Below, one piece after another: positions 52,616-62,326 of a stretch of DNA of 64,000 nt. Location of the stretch: NCBI GenBank assembly GCA_038148895.1, contig JBBVGQ010000007.1; one strand, 5' to 3'. The notes under the pieces were generated by a model. The model worked only from the letters and a program-made list of their open reading frames with translations. It was not told the DNA's origin and did no database searches. The position numbers were made by a program, and so were the translations under genes. Positions within the stretch are counted from its first letter, which is position 1, and every line of letters begins with the position of its first letter. The stretch comes from Tamlana sp038148895. GTDB taxonomy: Bacteria > Bacteroidota > Bacteroidia > Flavobacteriales > Flavobacteriaceae.

Positions 52616-53368
52616 TTAATTGTTTTTTAGATTATCAAAATAAGGTTTGTAAAGCTTTAAATCACTTTTAATCATAGCTGATACACCGTTGCCTGTAATT
52701 GTAGCACCAGCAATTGCATCTACCTCATTATCTGTTTTGTCTTTATTTGTTGGATCTGAATTTCCTTTGGCAACATCAACACCTTTAAAGTTTCCGTTGG
52801 CATCCAATACATGCTCGCCAATAAAATCATCCATAAAAAAACGCTCTTTAATATTTGCTCCTAAACCAGGTGTTTCTCCTTTGTGGTCAAAATATGCCCC
52901 TTGAATTACCATATCTTTGTCTAAAGAAACATATCCCCAAATGGCATCCCACAGTCCTTTTCCATAAATAGGAATAACGTAAAATGTTTTTCCGTCTTTC
53001 TCTCCAACGAAAAGAGGTAGGTTGCGTTTTGATGCATCACCTGCAGCAGCAGCCTTATCCTTTTTCAAGTCGATTAAGTACGCCTGGTCGTCTTTTGAAA
53101 CCTCGCCGTTCTTGATTACAACCTGATCTATTATGTATTTAGAAAACAGCTCGGAAGCTTCGGTAGTCGCAACGAATTCGGCACTACCACCTTCATTGTT
53201 ATTTACTCCCATGGCATATAGAATATTTTGCTGCTTTTCTATACGCATGTTTTCTGAAATTTTCGGTTTTAATGCAGAAGCTGTAAAGGCTAGTAAGGCC
53301 CCCACAACAACTACCATCGCAATGGCGAATAAAATAGTGTATGAATTTTTTTCTGTATTAATTGCCAT
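52616..53368 (-). CDS. nqrC: Na+-NQR subunit C, FMN-binding
   Basis: A 250-aa subunit with one N-terminal membrane helix (YTILFAIAMVVVVGALLAFTAS) and a periplasmic FMN-binding domain. The covalent flavinylation motif DAIAGATITG is near residue 220, with Thr as the attachment site. It is modified by ApbE. It is 2 bases from nqrB and 5 from nqrD. Confidence 0.96.
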   Translation of the reverse strand: MAINTEKNSYTILFAIAMVVVVGALLAFTASALKPKISENMRIEKQQNILYAMGVNNNEGGSAEFVATTEASELFSKYIIDQVVIKNGEVSKDDQAYLIDLKKDKAAAAGDASKRNLPLFVGEKDGKTFYVIPIYGKGLWDAIWGYVSLDKDMVIQGAYFDHKGETPGLGANIKERFFMDDFIGEHVLDANGNFKGVDVAKGNSDPTNKDKTDNEVDAIAGATITGNGVSAMIKSDLKLYKPYFDNLKNN

Positions 53369-53370
53369 AA

Positions 53371-54597
53371 TTAAGCCGCTTTAACTTTTAAACGTTTCAT
53401 TCTTTTCTTCACATTAGCTTGAACAACATAATGGTCAATGGTTGGTGCAAATACGTTCATAAGAAGAATAGCCAACATCACCCCTTCTGGATATGCTGGG
53501 TTGAACACACGTATCATAATCGATATAAATCCAACCAAGAAACCATAAATCCATTTACCTTTATTTGTTTGTGAAGCCGTTACTGGATCTGTTGCCATAA
53601 ACACAGTACCAAAAGCAAAACCACCAATAAGTAAGTGTTCCCAAAAAGGTGTATTCATCAATCCGAAGAACTTGCTACTTTCACTAACTATACCTGTATC
53701 TACTACCTGATTAAAAATCAACCCCATTACAATAGCGCCTACAACTGATGACAGCATGATTCTCCAACTTCCTATTTTCGTGAAGATTAAAAACAATCCG
53801 CCCAATAGGATAAGCAATGCAGATGTTTCACCCACAGAACCTGGAATAAAACCTAAAAACATATCTGCAGTTGAATAAACAATATCTTTACTCTGTGCCA
53901 AACTACCTAAGATAGTTTCACCAGAAATGGCATCTAAATTTTGACCCGCCGCAATAGCTTCATCTCGAGCAACCGCTCCATGAACCCAAACTTTATCACC
54001 AGACATCCAAGTTGGATATGCAAAGAACAAAAATGCCCTGATGGTTAATGCCGGATTTAAAATGTTCATTCCGGTTCCACCAAAAACTTCTTTTCCAATC
54101 ACCACACCAAAAGCAACAGCAACAGCCAACATCCACAATGGAATATCAACTGGAACAATTAATGGTACCAACATTCCGGTTACCAAATAACCTTCTTCAA
54201 CTTCATGTTTTTTGATGATAGCAAACAAAAACTCAATTCCAAGACCAACACCGTAGGAAACAATAACCAATGGAAGAATTTTCCAAAAGCCAACCATAAA
54301 ATTATCGAGCGTCCAAAATTCGCTGCTGAAGAAACCACCCGACACCGCTTGTATTTCTCCCAAAGCCAAATAATGTTGGTACCCTGCATTGAACATACCA
54401 AAAATCAAACAAGGAACCATAGCCATGATTACCGTGTTCATGGTACGCTTTAAATCGTCCGCAGCTTTTATATGGGTTCCACCATGGGTAGTCTCATCTG
54501 GAAGAAATAAAAAAGTATGCAAAGCATTGAAAGCGGGAGCAAATTTTTTGTTCCTGTACTTTCTTTTTAAAATATGTAATCTCTTTTTCAATTCCAT
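53371..54597 (-). CDS. nqrB: Na+-NQR subunit B
   Basis: A 408-aa membrane subunit of the RnfD/NqrB fold, holding the Na+ channel and riboflavin/FMN. Landmarks are the GGTGMNILNPALTIRAFLFF segment and the flavinylation motif DAISGETILG, whose Thr carries covalent FMN. It starts one base inside nqrA's stop. Length is normal for this phylum. Confidence 0.96.
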   Translation of the reverse strand: MELKKRLHILKRKYRNKKFAPAFNALHTFLFLPDETTHGGTHIKAADDLKRTMNTVIMAMVPCLIFGMFNAGYQHYLALGEIQAVSGGFFSSEFWTLDNFMVGFWKILPLVIVSYGVGLGIEFLFAIIKKHEVEEGYLVTGMLVPLIVPVDIPLWMLAVAVAFGVVIGKEVFGGTGMNILNPALTIRAFLFFAYPTWMSGDKVWVHGAVARDEAIAAGQNLDAISGETILGSLAQSKDIVYSTADMFLGFIPGSVGETSALLILLGGLFLIFTKIGSWRIMLSSVVGAIVMGLIFNQVVDTGIVSESSKFFGLMNTPFWEHLLIGGFAFGTVFMATDPVTASQTNKGKWIYGFLVGFISIMIRVFNPAYPEGVMLAILLMNVFAPTIDHYVVQANVKKRMKRLKVKAA

Positions 54598-55952
54598 TAT
54601 CCTATCTCTTTAAGCATTAAGTCTAATCCTTCTCTTATTATTTTTTGATGTGGTTGTTTAGACACACATATAAACTCTGTTAATGCAAAATCTTCCGGAG
54701 CTACCTCGTACATTCCCAAAGCTTCCATTTCATCTAAATCTTGATACATGCAAGCCTTTAAAATTTGCATCGGGTAAATATCCAATGGAAAAACCGCCTC
54801 ATAGCTTCCGGTTACAACAAAAGCTCTATGCTCACCGTTCGTATTCGTATCGAGTTCGTATTTTTTCTTCGGGTTTAACCAAGAAAAAGTCAATGCTCTG
54901 GACGTTGATATTTTATTGAATACAGGTTTTGTCCAACCAAACAACTCATAATCATCTCCTTCTGGAATTATAGTAATCACATTGCTGTAATAATCTAAAC
55001 TGCCATCTGGTCTTATTTCTTTTCCAGACAAAACGTTTCCAGAAATAATTCGGGTATCTCTAAATTTTTCAATACCCTTATCATAAACTATAGTAGACAC
55101 TTCGCTTCCGATAATTGTTTTGAAGTATCTTGGTTTTTTAACCGAAGACCCAACCAAAGCAACAATGCGCTCTGCATTGAATTTTCCGGTCAACAACAAC
55201 TCTCCAATAATAACTAAATCTTGGGCACTAACAGTCCAAACTACTTCTCCCTTATTAATAGGGTCTATTTTATTGATTTGTGTACCAACATTACCTGATG
55301 GATGTGGGCCAGAAACCTTGTGCAAAGTTATTCCTGAAAGCCCTGCAAGAGGTGAATTTGATTTTGCACCAACCGAAACATGAACCTTACCTTCTGTTAA
55401 TTTCCCTAATGCATTGATTGCAGCTTGTAATTCCGCTTCTTTTCCTTGTAAAGTGAAATCTAAATCGGCCGCCAATGGTGCACTGGCATAACCAGAGATA
55501 AATATAGCTTTTGGTGATTTATCTGGGTTTGCAATTACATCATAAGGACGTTGTTTAATGAACGGCCAGCAACCAGTACTTAGTAAATGTGCTTTAACTG
55601 CTTCTGGCTTTGAACCTTCAACATCAAACTTACCATAATCTACATAAGTTTGCGGTTTACTTGCTTCAATTTTAATGGCATCAATGCGTCGTTTTGGCCC
55701 TCTTTGAATCTCAACGATTTTTCCTGAAACAGGAGATGCAAATTTCACAGCTTCCTTGTTTTTGTCATAAAACAAAATACTACCAGCTTTTACGGTGGTT
55801 CCTTCTTTTGCAACAAGTTTTGGTGTAACGCTATGAAAATCCTCTGGTCTTATGGTGCAGTAGTTGCTGATAACGGCCTCTTCCAAGGTTTTTTCAGCTT
55901 CACCAATAAGTTTTATGTCCAGACCTTTTTTAATACGAATGTCGTTTGACAT
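54597..55952 (-). CDS. nqrA: Na+-NQR subunit A
   Basis: The 451-aa cytoplasmic subunit that binds quinone at the membrane face. It begins IRIKKGLDIKLIGEAEKTL and contains the family segments KEGTTVKAGSILF, VVEIQRGPKRRIDAI-like biotinyl-fold sequence, and LSGITLHKVSGPHPSGNVGTQI. It leads the nqrABCDEF operon, with a TATTTTTG box upstream. Confidence 0.96.
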   Translation of the reverse strand: MSNDIRIKKGLDIKLIGEAEKTLEEAVISNYCTIRPEDFHSVTPKLVAKEGTTVKAGSILFYDKNKEAVKFASPVSGKIVEIQRGPKRRIDAIKIEASKPQTYVDYGKFDVEGSKPEAVKAHLLSTGCWPFIKQRPYDVIANPDKSPKAIFISGYASAPLAADLDFTLQGKEAELQAAINALGKLTEGKVHVSVGAKSNSPLAGLSGITLHKVSGPHPSGNVGTQINKIDPINKGEVVWTVSAQDLVIIGELLLTGKFNAERIVALVGSSVKKPRYFKTIIGSEVSTIVYDKGIEKFRDTRIISGNVLSGKEIRPDGSLDYYSNVITIIPEGDDYELFGWTKPVFNKISTSRALTFSWLNPKKKYELDTNTNGEHRAFVVTGSYEAVFPLDIYPMQILKACMYQDLDEMEALGMYEVAPEDFALTEFICVSKQPHQKIIREGLDLMLKEIG

Positions 55953-55987
55953 ATTTTTTATTGTAATTAGTTTACTAAAAATCGGGG

Positions 55988-55995
55988 CAAAAATA
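55988..55995 (-). promoter_or_regulatory. nqr operon promoter -7 box
   Basis: TATTTTTG on the minus strand lies 35 bases before the nqrA ATG and matches TAnnTTTG. No other box is obvious within the six-gene run. Confidence 0.55.
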
Positions 55996-56108
55996 CAAAT
56001 TAATACCTATATTATTCGTTCAATTATTTGTTAGTTATTTTATTTATAACCGTTCTAAATAAAAGATTAAGTTAGGGCATAGAAATTGCATATATTTACC
56101 AAATAATT

Positions 56109-57368
56109 ATGAAAGAAATGACATTGAAGTCTGTTTTGCTCTATTGCTTTTGCTTGATTCCGACCTTAATTTTCGCGCAGGTTGAAGAGGTAAATCCGCC
56201 CGATTACATTAAAACCATAAACTTTAGAGGCAATACAGCAGAAACTCAATTACCCATTCTGAGACTTGGCGAATATTTGGTTTTGGAATTTGATGCCCTG
56301 AACGGCAATGAGGACGATTATTACTATAAAATTGAACATTTTAATTTTGATTGGACACCGTCTGTTTTGGTTCGCTCAGAATTTATGGAGGGTTTTGATA
56401 ATCAACGTATTCGCGATTATGAAAACTCATACAACACCTATCAAATTTATTCGCATTATAGATTGACTATTCCGAATGGGCAGACTCGAGGCTTAAAAGT
56501 ATCTGGTAATTATCTCATTTCAATTTACAACAATAATGGCGACTTGGTTTTCTCCAGAAAATTCATGATTTACGAAGATAAAGCCAGCGTAGGAGTGAGT
56601 ATAAAGCGTTCACGTGATGTTCAATTTATTGAAGAAAAACAGCGTGTGGACATAGTTATCACACCGAATAACATGCAATTCAATAACCCAAAACAAACAG
56701 TAAAGGCAGTCATCATTCAAAACAACAATTTACACACTTTAATTTCAAACTTAAAACCACAATATACCATCGGCAATCAACTCATTTATAAATACGATAC
56801 TGAAACTAGTTTTTGGGGAGGAAATGAATATTTTTTCTTTGAAAACAAAGATGTACGAGCCGCAAACACCGGCATTCAATTTATCGATTTAAAAGAGCTT
56901 TACCACAACTATCTTTACGCCAATATTTCGCGCGCCAACAGACCCTACACCTACAACCCCGATATTAACGGAAACTATGTTATTTTGAATATTGATGCCG
57001 ATGACCCGAGCATTGAAGCCGATTATGTTTGGATGCATTTTTCGTTGATCGCTAACGACAGTTTTAAAGATAAGGCCGTTCATGTTTATGGAAATTTTAA
57101 TAATTACGCCATTGATGAAAGCACCCGAATGGAATACAACGAAAGCCAAAATAGATTTGAAAAACCTATTTTGTTGAAACAAGGGTTTTATAATTATAAA
57201 TATGTTGTTATAAATGACGATGGTAGTATTGATGAGGGCATAATTGACGGAAATTTTTATCAAACCGAAAACAACTACAAAGTACTGGTTTACTATAGAG
57301 ATTTAGGGGCGCGCTATGACCAAATCATCGGACTTGGTGAAGGCAGCTCAGTTAATATCTCGAATTAA
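56109..57368 (+). CDS. T9SS plug protein (DUF5103)
   Basis: A 419-aa exported protein with a signal peptide (about 1-24). It is a member of the DUF5103 family, which includes the Plug protein that closes the SprA outer-membrane translocon of the type IX secretion system in Flavobacterium. Landmarks are NFRGNTAETQLPILRLGEYLVLEFD and SHYRLTIPNGQTRGLKVSGNYL. It is monocistronic; no other T9SS gene lies in the window. Its presence implies the host runs T9SS. Confidence 0.88.
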   Translation: MKEMTLKSVLLYCFCLIPTLIFAQVEEVNPPDYIKTINFRGNTAETQLPILRLGEYLVLEFDALNGNEDDYYYKIEHFNFDWTPSVLVRSEFMEGFDNQRIRDYENSYNTYQIYSHYRLTIPNGQTRGLKVSGNYLISIYNNNGDLVFSRKFMIYEDKASVGVSIKRSRDVQFIEEKQRVDIVITPNNMQFNNPKQTVKAVIIQNNNLHTLISNLKPQYTIGNQLIYKYDTETSFWGGNEYFFFENKDVRAANTGIQFIDLKELYHNYLYANISRANRPYTYNPDINGNYVILNIDADDPSIEADYVWMHFSLIANDSFKDKAVHVYGNFNNYAIDESTRMEYNESQNRFEKPILLKQGFYNYKYVVINDDGSIDEGIIDGNFYQTENNYKVLVYYRDLGARYDQIIGLGEGSSVNISN

Positions 57369-57474
57369 AACGCATTTCAACTAATTTTTCAACCAAACAC
57401 GTTAAAATTTAAGTCTCAAAACTTAATTTTGATTATTTTAGCAGCGCAAAACACTTTGTTTATCAACAGTTAGC

Positions 57475-57861
57475 ATGGTTCAGCAAGTAACAAAAGGCAT
57501 TAAAATTTCGGTTGAAACTACTTTTGAAGGCTCATTTTATAAAAACTATAAAATACAATATGCCTTTGGGTATACCATTACCATTGAAAACCAAAGCAAA
57601 GACTCCGTTCAACTCAACGCACGCCATTGGGAAATTCTTGATGCCCTGAATAATGTTGAAACCGTTTCTGGTGAAGGTGTTATTGGAAAAAAACCTGTTT
57701 TAAAACCTGGCGAATCGCATACCTATACTTCAGGATGTTTACTAACATCTCCTTTTGGTGCCATGCAAGGACATTACAGTATGGTAAACTTTACCACCAC
57801 CAAAAAGTTTTTGGTTACCATACCTACTTTTAAGCTAAGTGCTCCTTTTGCTATAAATTAA
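57475..57861 (+). CDS. apaG: ApaG domain protein
   Basis: A 128-aa protein of the ApaG/Polo-box-like beta-sandwich family. The conserved segments QYAFGYTITIEN, LNARHWEILDA, EGVIGKKPVLKPGESHTYTSG and PFGAMQGHYSM match it throughout. ApaG is linked to Co2+/Mg2+ tolerance in Salmonella, but the mechanism is unknown. Length is normal. Confidence 0.94.
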   Translation: MVQQVTKGIKISVETTFEGSFYKNYKIQYAFGYTITIENQSKDSVQLNARHWEILDALNNVETVSGEGVIGKKPVLKPGESHTYTSGCLLTSPFGAMQGHYSMVNFTTTKKFLVTIPTFKLSAPFAIN

Positions 57862-57905
57862 CAGACTTCATTACAAGGGGTAAGTGATTTGAGTTCTGTT
57901 TTTAG

Positions 57906-58898
57906 TTAAACCACCCGCTCAAACCTAAAAACCTTTCCATTCTGCCTGACATGAAAAAATTTGCAGTTTGAATAATGAATAAATTCAAACTCCAAATGAT
58001 AATCAAAAGAGGCATCATCAACTACAAACCTATCGTGAACATCTAAATTGCCATATGGCGAAATACGCTTAAAATGATACTCCACATCATGGCCAATTTT
58101 ATGAAGCTCAAACCAAGCACCAGCAGCAATACCAGACAACCATTGCGCCTTATCATGTAAGCCATCAACTGGTCTGGGCTGTAAGGTTCCCACAAAATTG
58201 ACTTTATGGCCTTTTAGCTTATCTAAAAAGCAGCGGATATTTTCACTTTGTTGCGACCCTTCAAATTCGGTTATTTCACCTTTTTCAGAAACCTCGTAAA
58301 CCTGATTTTCGGTATCTGCCAAAAGCACATTGCCAACCGTACTCGGTGTAAACCATTTTGATTTTATAAGTCTCTTCTTAATTTTTGAGTCGGTTACCGA
58401 AGCAATTAAACTATCGGTTACAAAACGCGCACAATTACAAGCGTCTTTAATAAAAGCGGCATACCTAATAAAATGTTTTTCCTGCATTTTAGTGATGTGC
58501 GTTCTAGCGTTTTTATAATCAATGGCGTGACACACCGATGCAATGAGTTTGCCATCGCCATGCGTTAATTTGGGATGGGTGCCCAAGAATTCCAGAATCT
58601 CATCAAGATTCGTGACTTTGTCGTTTTCAATGTTAGCCTTTAAGGGAAAATCTAATTCGTTATCGGTATCTTTTCCGCGTACACGCCCCGTTGGTTCAGG
58701 GGTTATATAGCGTCCAAAATCGTGATACTCCAAAATGCCTGTCTCCTTATTTATAAGTACCAAGGCCGCATGGCCAGCCCGTAGGTAATTCTTTTTTCCA
58801 ACACCAACAAAACGCAGAAATGGTGAAAACCATTCCTTTGAAACCATAACAATGGTTTCTGGATAGGCCAGCGTTAAAATAATGCCCGTATTATTCAT
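57906..58898 (-). CDS. DUF6695 family protein
   Basis: A 330-aa protein without signal peptide or membrane helices. The start ATG 58898 (MNNTGIILTLAYPETIV) overlaps the upstream NRDE stop (ATGAATAA), implying translational coupling. Landmarks are RAGHAALVLINKETGILEYHDFGRY and DACNCARFVTDSLI, with Cys and His placed as in papain-like or amidase folds. Such an enzyme role is inference only. A longer frame to 58991 lies inside the NRDE gene and is not credible. Confidence 0.8.
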   Translation of the reverse strand: MNNTGIILTLAYPETIVMVSKEWFSPFLRFVGVGKKNYLRAGHAALVLINKETGILEYHDFGRYITPEPTGRVRGKDTDNELDFPLKANIENDKVTNLDEILEFLGTHPKLTHGDGKLIASVCHAIDYKNARTHITKMQEKHFIRYAAFIKDACNCARFVTDSLIASVTDSKIKKRLIKSKWFTPSTVGNVLLADTENQVYEVSEKGEITEFEGSQQSENIRCFLDKLKGHKVNFVGTLQPRPVDGLHDKAQWLSGIAAGAWFELHKIGHDVEYHFKRISPYGNLDVHDRFVVDDASFDYHLEFEFIHYSNCKFFHVRQNGKVFRFERVV

Positions 58899-59616
58899 TG
58901 ACAGTTTGCGGAAGATTAAACACTGTAGAGGAATTTGACTTATTTTGAAGACTTTGATGGCGCATTTCAATGGTATCTCCAGTTTTTTCAACTTGGGTAA
59001 TACTAGTGGTTTTTACAAAGCCTCGGTCCATGATTACACCATAATCCTTGTTATTTACTCCAGCCGTTTTATGGAAATTCATCAAAGACTTTGCACTCAA
59101 TTCATTACCTTTTTTAAAATTTTCAAACCACTGCAAACGCTCCTGTTTCATAGCTTCAGTATACAAAGTTGACGACGACCATATTTTTGGTTCAAGTGGC
59201 AACTCCACAAAATGTTTTTCGGCGCCGTCCCAAACCAATTCATAAAATTTTAGCGTATTATTCCAATCCGCTATTACGATGGTAAAAGGTTCAATATCCA
59301 CCAACACATAATGTTCAATAGTTTTCACGATGTGTTCAGCAACCATAAAATCCTTGGCAATAACACCCCTACTCTTTCTATATGTTTCCTTTCGTTCATG
59401 AAGTTCAAAACCCCCATTTAAAACACAGACCAACCTATTTTTTTCGCTCACACCAATCCACGTTCCCCCGGCCAGTTCATCTTTTGGAAACAATAATTTG
59501 GTTCCATCAACGGTATAAAAATCTGGAGCAAGCGATTTTCTGGTAGGTGCTTCATCTCTATTGGAAGTCAGCACAAAATCATCGTCATTAGTGGGAATAA
59601 TGGTTACGGTACACAT
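58891..59616 (-). CDS. NRDE/TANGO2 family protein
   Basis: A 241-aa member of the NRDE (TANGO2-like) family, named for the conserved N-R-D-E seen here in LTSNRDEAPTRKS. It starts with the typical MCTVTIIP, whose Cys2 could serve as an N-terminal nucleophile after methionine removal. GGTWIGVSEKNRLVCVLNGG follows. The bacterial function is unknown; eukaryotic TANGO2 is linked to haem or lipid handling. It is coupled to the DUF6695 gene. Confidence 0.88.
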   Translation of the reverse strand: MCTVTIIPTNDDDFVLTSNRDEAPTRKSLAPDFYTVDGTKLLFPKDELAGGTWIGVSEKNRLVCVLNGGFELHERKETYRKSRGVIAKDFMVAEHIVKTIEHYVLVDIEPFTIVIADWNNTLKFYELVWDGAEKHFVELPLEPKIWSSSTLYTEAMKQERLQWFENFKKGNELSAKSLMNFHKTAGVNNKDYGVIMDRGFVKTTSITQVEKTGDTIEMRHQSLQNKSNSSTVFNLPQTVNE

Positions 59617-59717
59617 AAAATCTGTAGTCTTAAAACATTAAGGCAACTTACAAAAAATAAATAAATTTTAACGCGCATTTAAGAATCCTTCATCCGCATT
59701 TATCCTTAGAAAATTCT

Positions 59718-59725
59718 TAAATTTG
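59718..59725 (+). promoter_or_regulatory. pruA promoter -7 box
   Basis: TAAATTTG, a TAnnTTTG match, ends 42 bases before the pruA ATG. Confidence 0.5.
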
Positions 59726-59767
59726 CGGCATAATTACTGAAAATTCAATAACAAAAATTCAAAAATC

Positions 59768-61396
59768 ATGGGAAAAGGCTTTTTTAACGTACCAATTGCC
59801 GTAAATGAACCTGTAAAATCTTATGCCCCAGGCACTCCTGAACGGACTGCTGTTTTAAAGGCATATAAAGCCATGTACAACAGCAAAGTTGACGTGCCAT
59901 TGTACATAAACGGGGAAGACGTTATAACCGGTAATACAAGAACCATGTCGCCGCCCCATGACCATAAACATATTGTAGGCACCTATCATTTGGCTGAAAA
60001 AAAGCATATTGAGGACGCTATTTCAACAGCTTTGGAAGCCAGAAAAACATGGAGCCAAATGCCTTGGGAACAACGTGCAGCCATTTTTTTAAAAGCTGCA
60101 GAACTGGTTGCTGGGCCATATAGAGCCCAAATAAACGCGGCCACGATGATGGCACAATCCAAAACCATACATCAAGCGGAAATTGATGCGGCTTGTGAGT
60201 TTGTGGACTTTCTGCGTTTTAATGTGCAGTACATGACCGATATTTACATGGAACAACCCGAAAGCACCAACGATGCCTGGAACCGTGTGGAATACCGTCC
60301 GCTTGAAGGCTTTACCTATGCCGTAACGCCATTTAACTTTACTGCCATTGCTGGTAACTTACCATCCTGTATGGCACTTATGGGTAATGTGGTTGTTTGG
60401 AAACCGAGCGATAGCCAAGTGTATTCTGCCAAAGTCATCATGGATGTTTTTAAGGAAGCTGGTGTGCCACCAGGGGTTATAAATGTCGTATTCGGAGACC
60501 CAGTAATGATTACCAATACTGTTTTGGCAAGTCCCGATTTTTCCGGGTTGCACTTTACGGGTTCAACATTCATTTTTAAAGAACTTTGGAAACAAATAGG
60601 CACCAACATCCACAACTATAAAACCTACCCTAGAATTGTTGGTGAAACCGGTGGAAAAGACTTTATCGTGGCGCACAAATCCGCCATTCCAAAGCAAGTT
60701 TCGACTGCAATTTCACGTGGAGCATTTGAGTTCCAAGGGCAAAAATGTAGTGCTGCATCACGGGCTTACATCCCTAAAAGCATTTGGGGCGACGTGAAAA
60801 AATATATTTTGGAAGATGTAAAATCCTTTAAAATGGGTTCGCCTGAAGATATGGGCAATTTTATAACCGCCGTAATTCATGAAGGCTCGTTTGATAAATT
60901 GGCAAAATACATTGATGCCGCAAAAAACGATGCCGAAGTTGAAATTATTGCAGGTGGCAACTACGACAAAAGCAAAGGTTATTTTATAGAACCAACTGTT
61001 ATCGTTACACAAGACCCAAAATACACCACCATGTGTACCGAGTTATTTGGCCCTGTTATTACCATTTATGTTTATGAGGACGACGCTTACGCAGAAACCT
61101 TAAAATTGGTTGATGAAACCAGTGAGTATGCCCTAACAGGAGCCATATTGGCTACCGACAGGTACGCCATTACCCAAGCCACTGAAGCTTTACAGAACAG
61201 TGCCGGTAATTTTTACATTAACGACAAATGTACCGGTGCCGTAGTGGGCCAACAACCTTTTGGAGGTGCAAGAGCATCTGGAACCAATGATAAGGCCGGT
61301 AGTGCCCAAAACTTGTTGCGTTGGGTATCGCCGAGGTTAATTAAGGAAACCTTTGTAACGCCAACAGATTATCGTTATCCGTTTTTGGGTGAGTAA
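59768..61396 (+). CDS. pruA: L-glutamate gamma-semialdehyde dehydrogenase
   Basis: A 542-aa aldehyde dehydrogenase that oxidises glutamate-5-semialdehyde (from proline) to glutamate with NAD+. It begins with the family N-terminus and has FTGSTFIFKELWK, GETGGKDFIV with the base Glu, and the catalytic Cys in FEFQGQKCSAASRAY. C-terminal QQPFGGARASGTNDKAGS is the P5C dehydrogenase hallmark. It is the monofunctional form; no PutA proline dehydrogenase domain is fused and none lies in the window. Confidence 0.97.
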   Translation: MGKGFFNVPIAVNEPVKSYAPGTPERTAVLKAYKAMYNSKVDVPLYINGEDVITGNTRTMSPPHDHKHIVGTYHLAEKKHIEDAISTALEARKTWSQMPWEQRAAIFLKAAELVAGPYRAQINAATMMAQSKTIHQAEIDAACEFVDFLRFNVQYMTDIYMEQPESTNDAWNRVEYRPLEGFTYAVTPFNFTAIAGNLPSCMALMGNVVVWKPSDSQVYSAKVIMDVFKEAGVPPGVINVVFGDPVMITNTVLASPDFSGLHFTGSTFIFKELWKQIGTNIHNYKTYPRIVGETGGKDFIVAHKSAIPKQVSTAISRGAFEFQGQKCSAASRAYIPKSIWGDVKKYILEDVKSFKMGSPEDMGNFITAVIHEGSFDKLAKYIDAAKNDAEVEIIAGGNYDKSKGYFIEPTVIVTQDPKYTTMCTELFGPVITIYVYEDDAYAETLKLVDETSEYALTGAILATDRYAITQATEALQNSAGNFYINDKCTGAVVGQQPFGGARASGTNDKAGSAQNLLRWVSPRLIKETFVTPTDYRYPFLGE

Positions 61397-61400
61397 CAAA

Positions 61401-61418
61401 TTCCTGCTTTCGCAGGAA
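61401..61418. repeat. Small perfect hairpin repeat
   Basis: TTCCTGC and GCAGGAA pair perfectly around a TTTC loop just after pruA. It resembles the fragment at 27852-27879, so it is probably a dispersed short repeat; it could also help termination. Confidence 0.55.
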
Positions 61419-61437
61419 TCTTATTAGATAAAACATT

Positions 61438-61470
61438 GAGGCTGCAAATTTTGTAGCCTCTTTTTTTAAC
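61438..61470 (+). terminator. pruA intrinsic terminator
   Basis: GAGGCTGCAAA pairs with TTTTGTAGCCTC and is followed by a T run. Confidence 0.82.
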
Positions 61471-61610
61471 TCTTTTTGAATTTGCAAAAATTTTCAGCTA
61501 TATTCGTTTATGTATGCTGAACTTGTTTCAGTAACGACTATCTAAGTCATTAAATCGACGCATATCACCAAGTTATATGCAAGCTAAAAAAACTATCTTC
61601 TAAATAAAAA

Positions 61611-61988
61611 ATGAATATTCTTTACATCATATTTTTCGGAATAATAAATATTCTGATTTTTGAAAAACTGACAAAAAAAATATCAATAAAGCCAAAAATC
61701 AGAATCGGACTTTTGACAACTCTACTTCCACTTTTGATTTTACATTTTGTAAACCCTTTTTATAAATCCCTTCCAAATAAGCTATTTATAATTTTAATCG
61801 GATTTAGTTTAGCGTTATTTATTTTTCATTATGGCAGTAAAATCTCTCTTTGGTTAGCTACTAATACCATAAGTGCCGAAAACAAAAACAAGGAATTATT
61901 TAAAAAATGGAATAATTTATGGGTATTATATGTGCCTTATGGTATGATTTCAATATTCCAAGTTACCACAATTATTAAAAATTCTTAG
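61611..61988 (+). CDS. Orphan small membrane protein, 125 aa
   Basis: I do not recognise this protein. It has about four hydrophobic helices (about 2-18, 31-50, 57-75 and 105-120) and basic loops (KKISIKPKIR). Base composition is AT-richer than its neighbours. The region upstream (61500-61600) contains the string TGCTGAACTTGTTTCAG, a common dispersed element. Downstream are the flanking motif 62034-62057 and the nested palindrome at 62054-62179. This context suggests a recently acquired cassette. Confidence 0.55.
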   Translation: MNILYIIFFGIINILIFEKLTKKISIKPKIRIGLLTTLLPLLILHFVNPFYKSLPNKLFIILIGFSLALFIFHYGSKISLWLATNTISAENKNKELFKKWNNLWVLYVPYGMISIFQVTTIIKNS

Positions 61989-62033
61989 TAATCATATTTC
62001 TAAAAAAACTAAACTTTTATAAAAAAGCCAGCA

Positions 62034-62179
62034 CATAACATTGTATAAAAATAATGCTTAGTTTTATACTTAATCAAAAGGTTAGTGCTTTTTTGGTCAC
62101 TCTGATTTTCCTACGGAAAATCCTCGGACACAAAACCGCACTATTCCTATACGAACCGTTAAACGAGGAGAAAAAGCAT
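62034..62179. repeat. Nested palindromic element with flanking motif, copy 2
   Basis: Three nested stems: ATGCTT (62054-62059) with AAGCAT (62174-62179); TAGTGC (62083-62088) with GCACTA (62138-62143); and GATTTTCC (62104-62111) with GGAAAATC (62115-62122) around TAC. It begins with a string similar to that at 403-427. It accounts for much of the 338-base gap; the rest is AT-rich with no gene seen. Confidence 0.6.
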
Positions 62180-62326
62180 ACTTAATTCTTCAATAAACCC
62201 TCCGTCTCTTCAATAGGTATATTTATAAAAGAGATTAACCAAATTTTCCTATAATTAGTTAAATTTGGAAAAGCAGCCTCTTTTCAATTCCACATTCTAC
62301 TTAACCACAACAAAAAGTATCTGTTT

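Noticed and set aside
49833..55952. RNF complex instead of Na+-NQR
   Set aside because: NqrA and NqrF-type subunits are present and RnfB/RnfC are not. The flavinylated subunits have the Nqr sequence patterns.
58898..58991. 31-residue N-terminal extension of the DUF6695 protein
   Set aside because: It lies inside the NRDE coding sequence, and the internal ATG gives the family N-terminus and an ATGA-type overlap.
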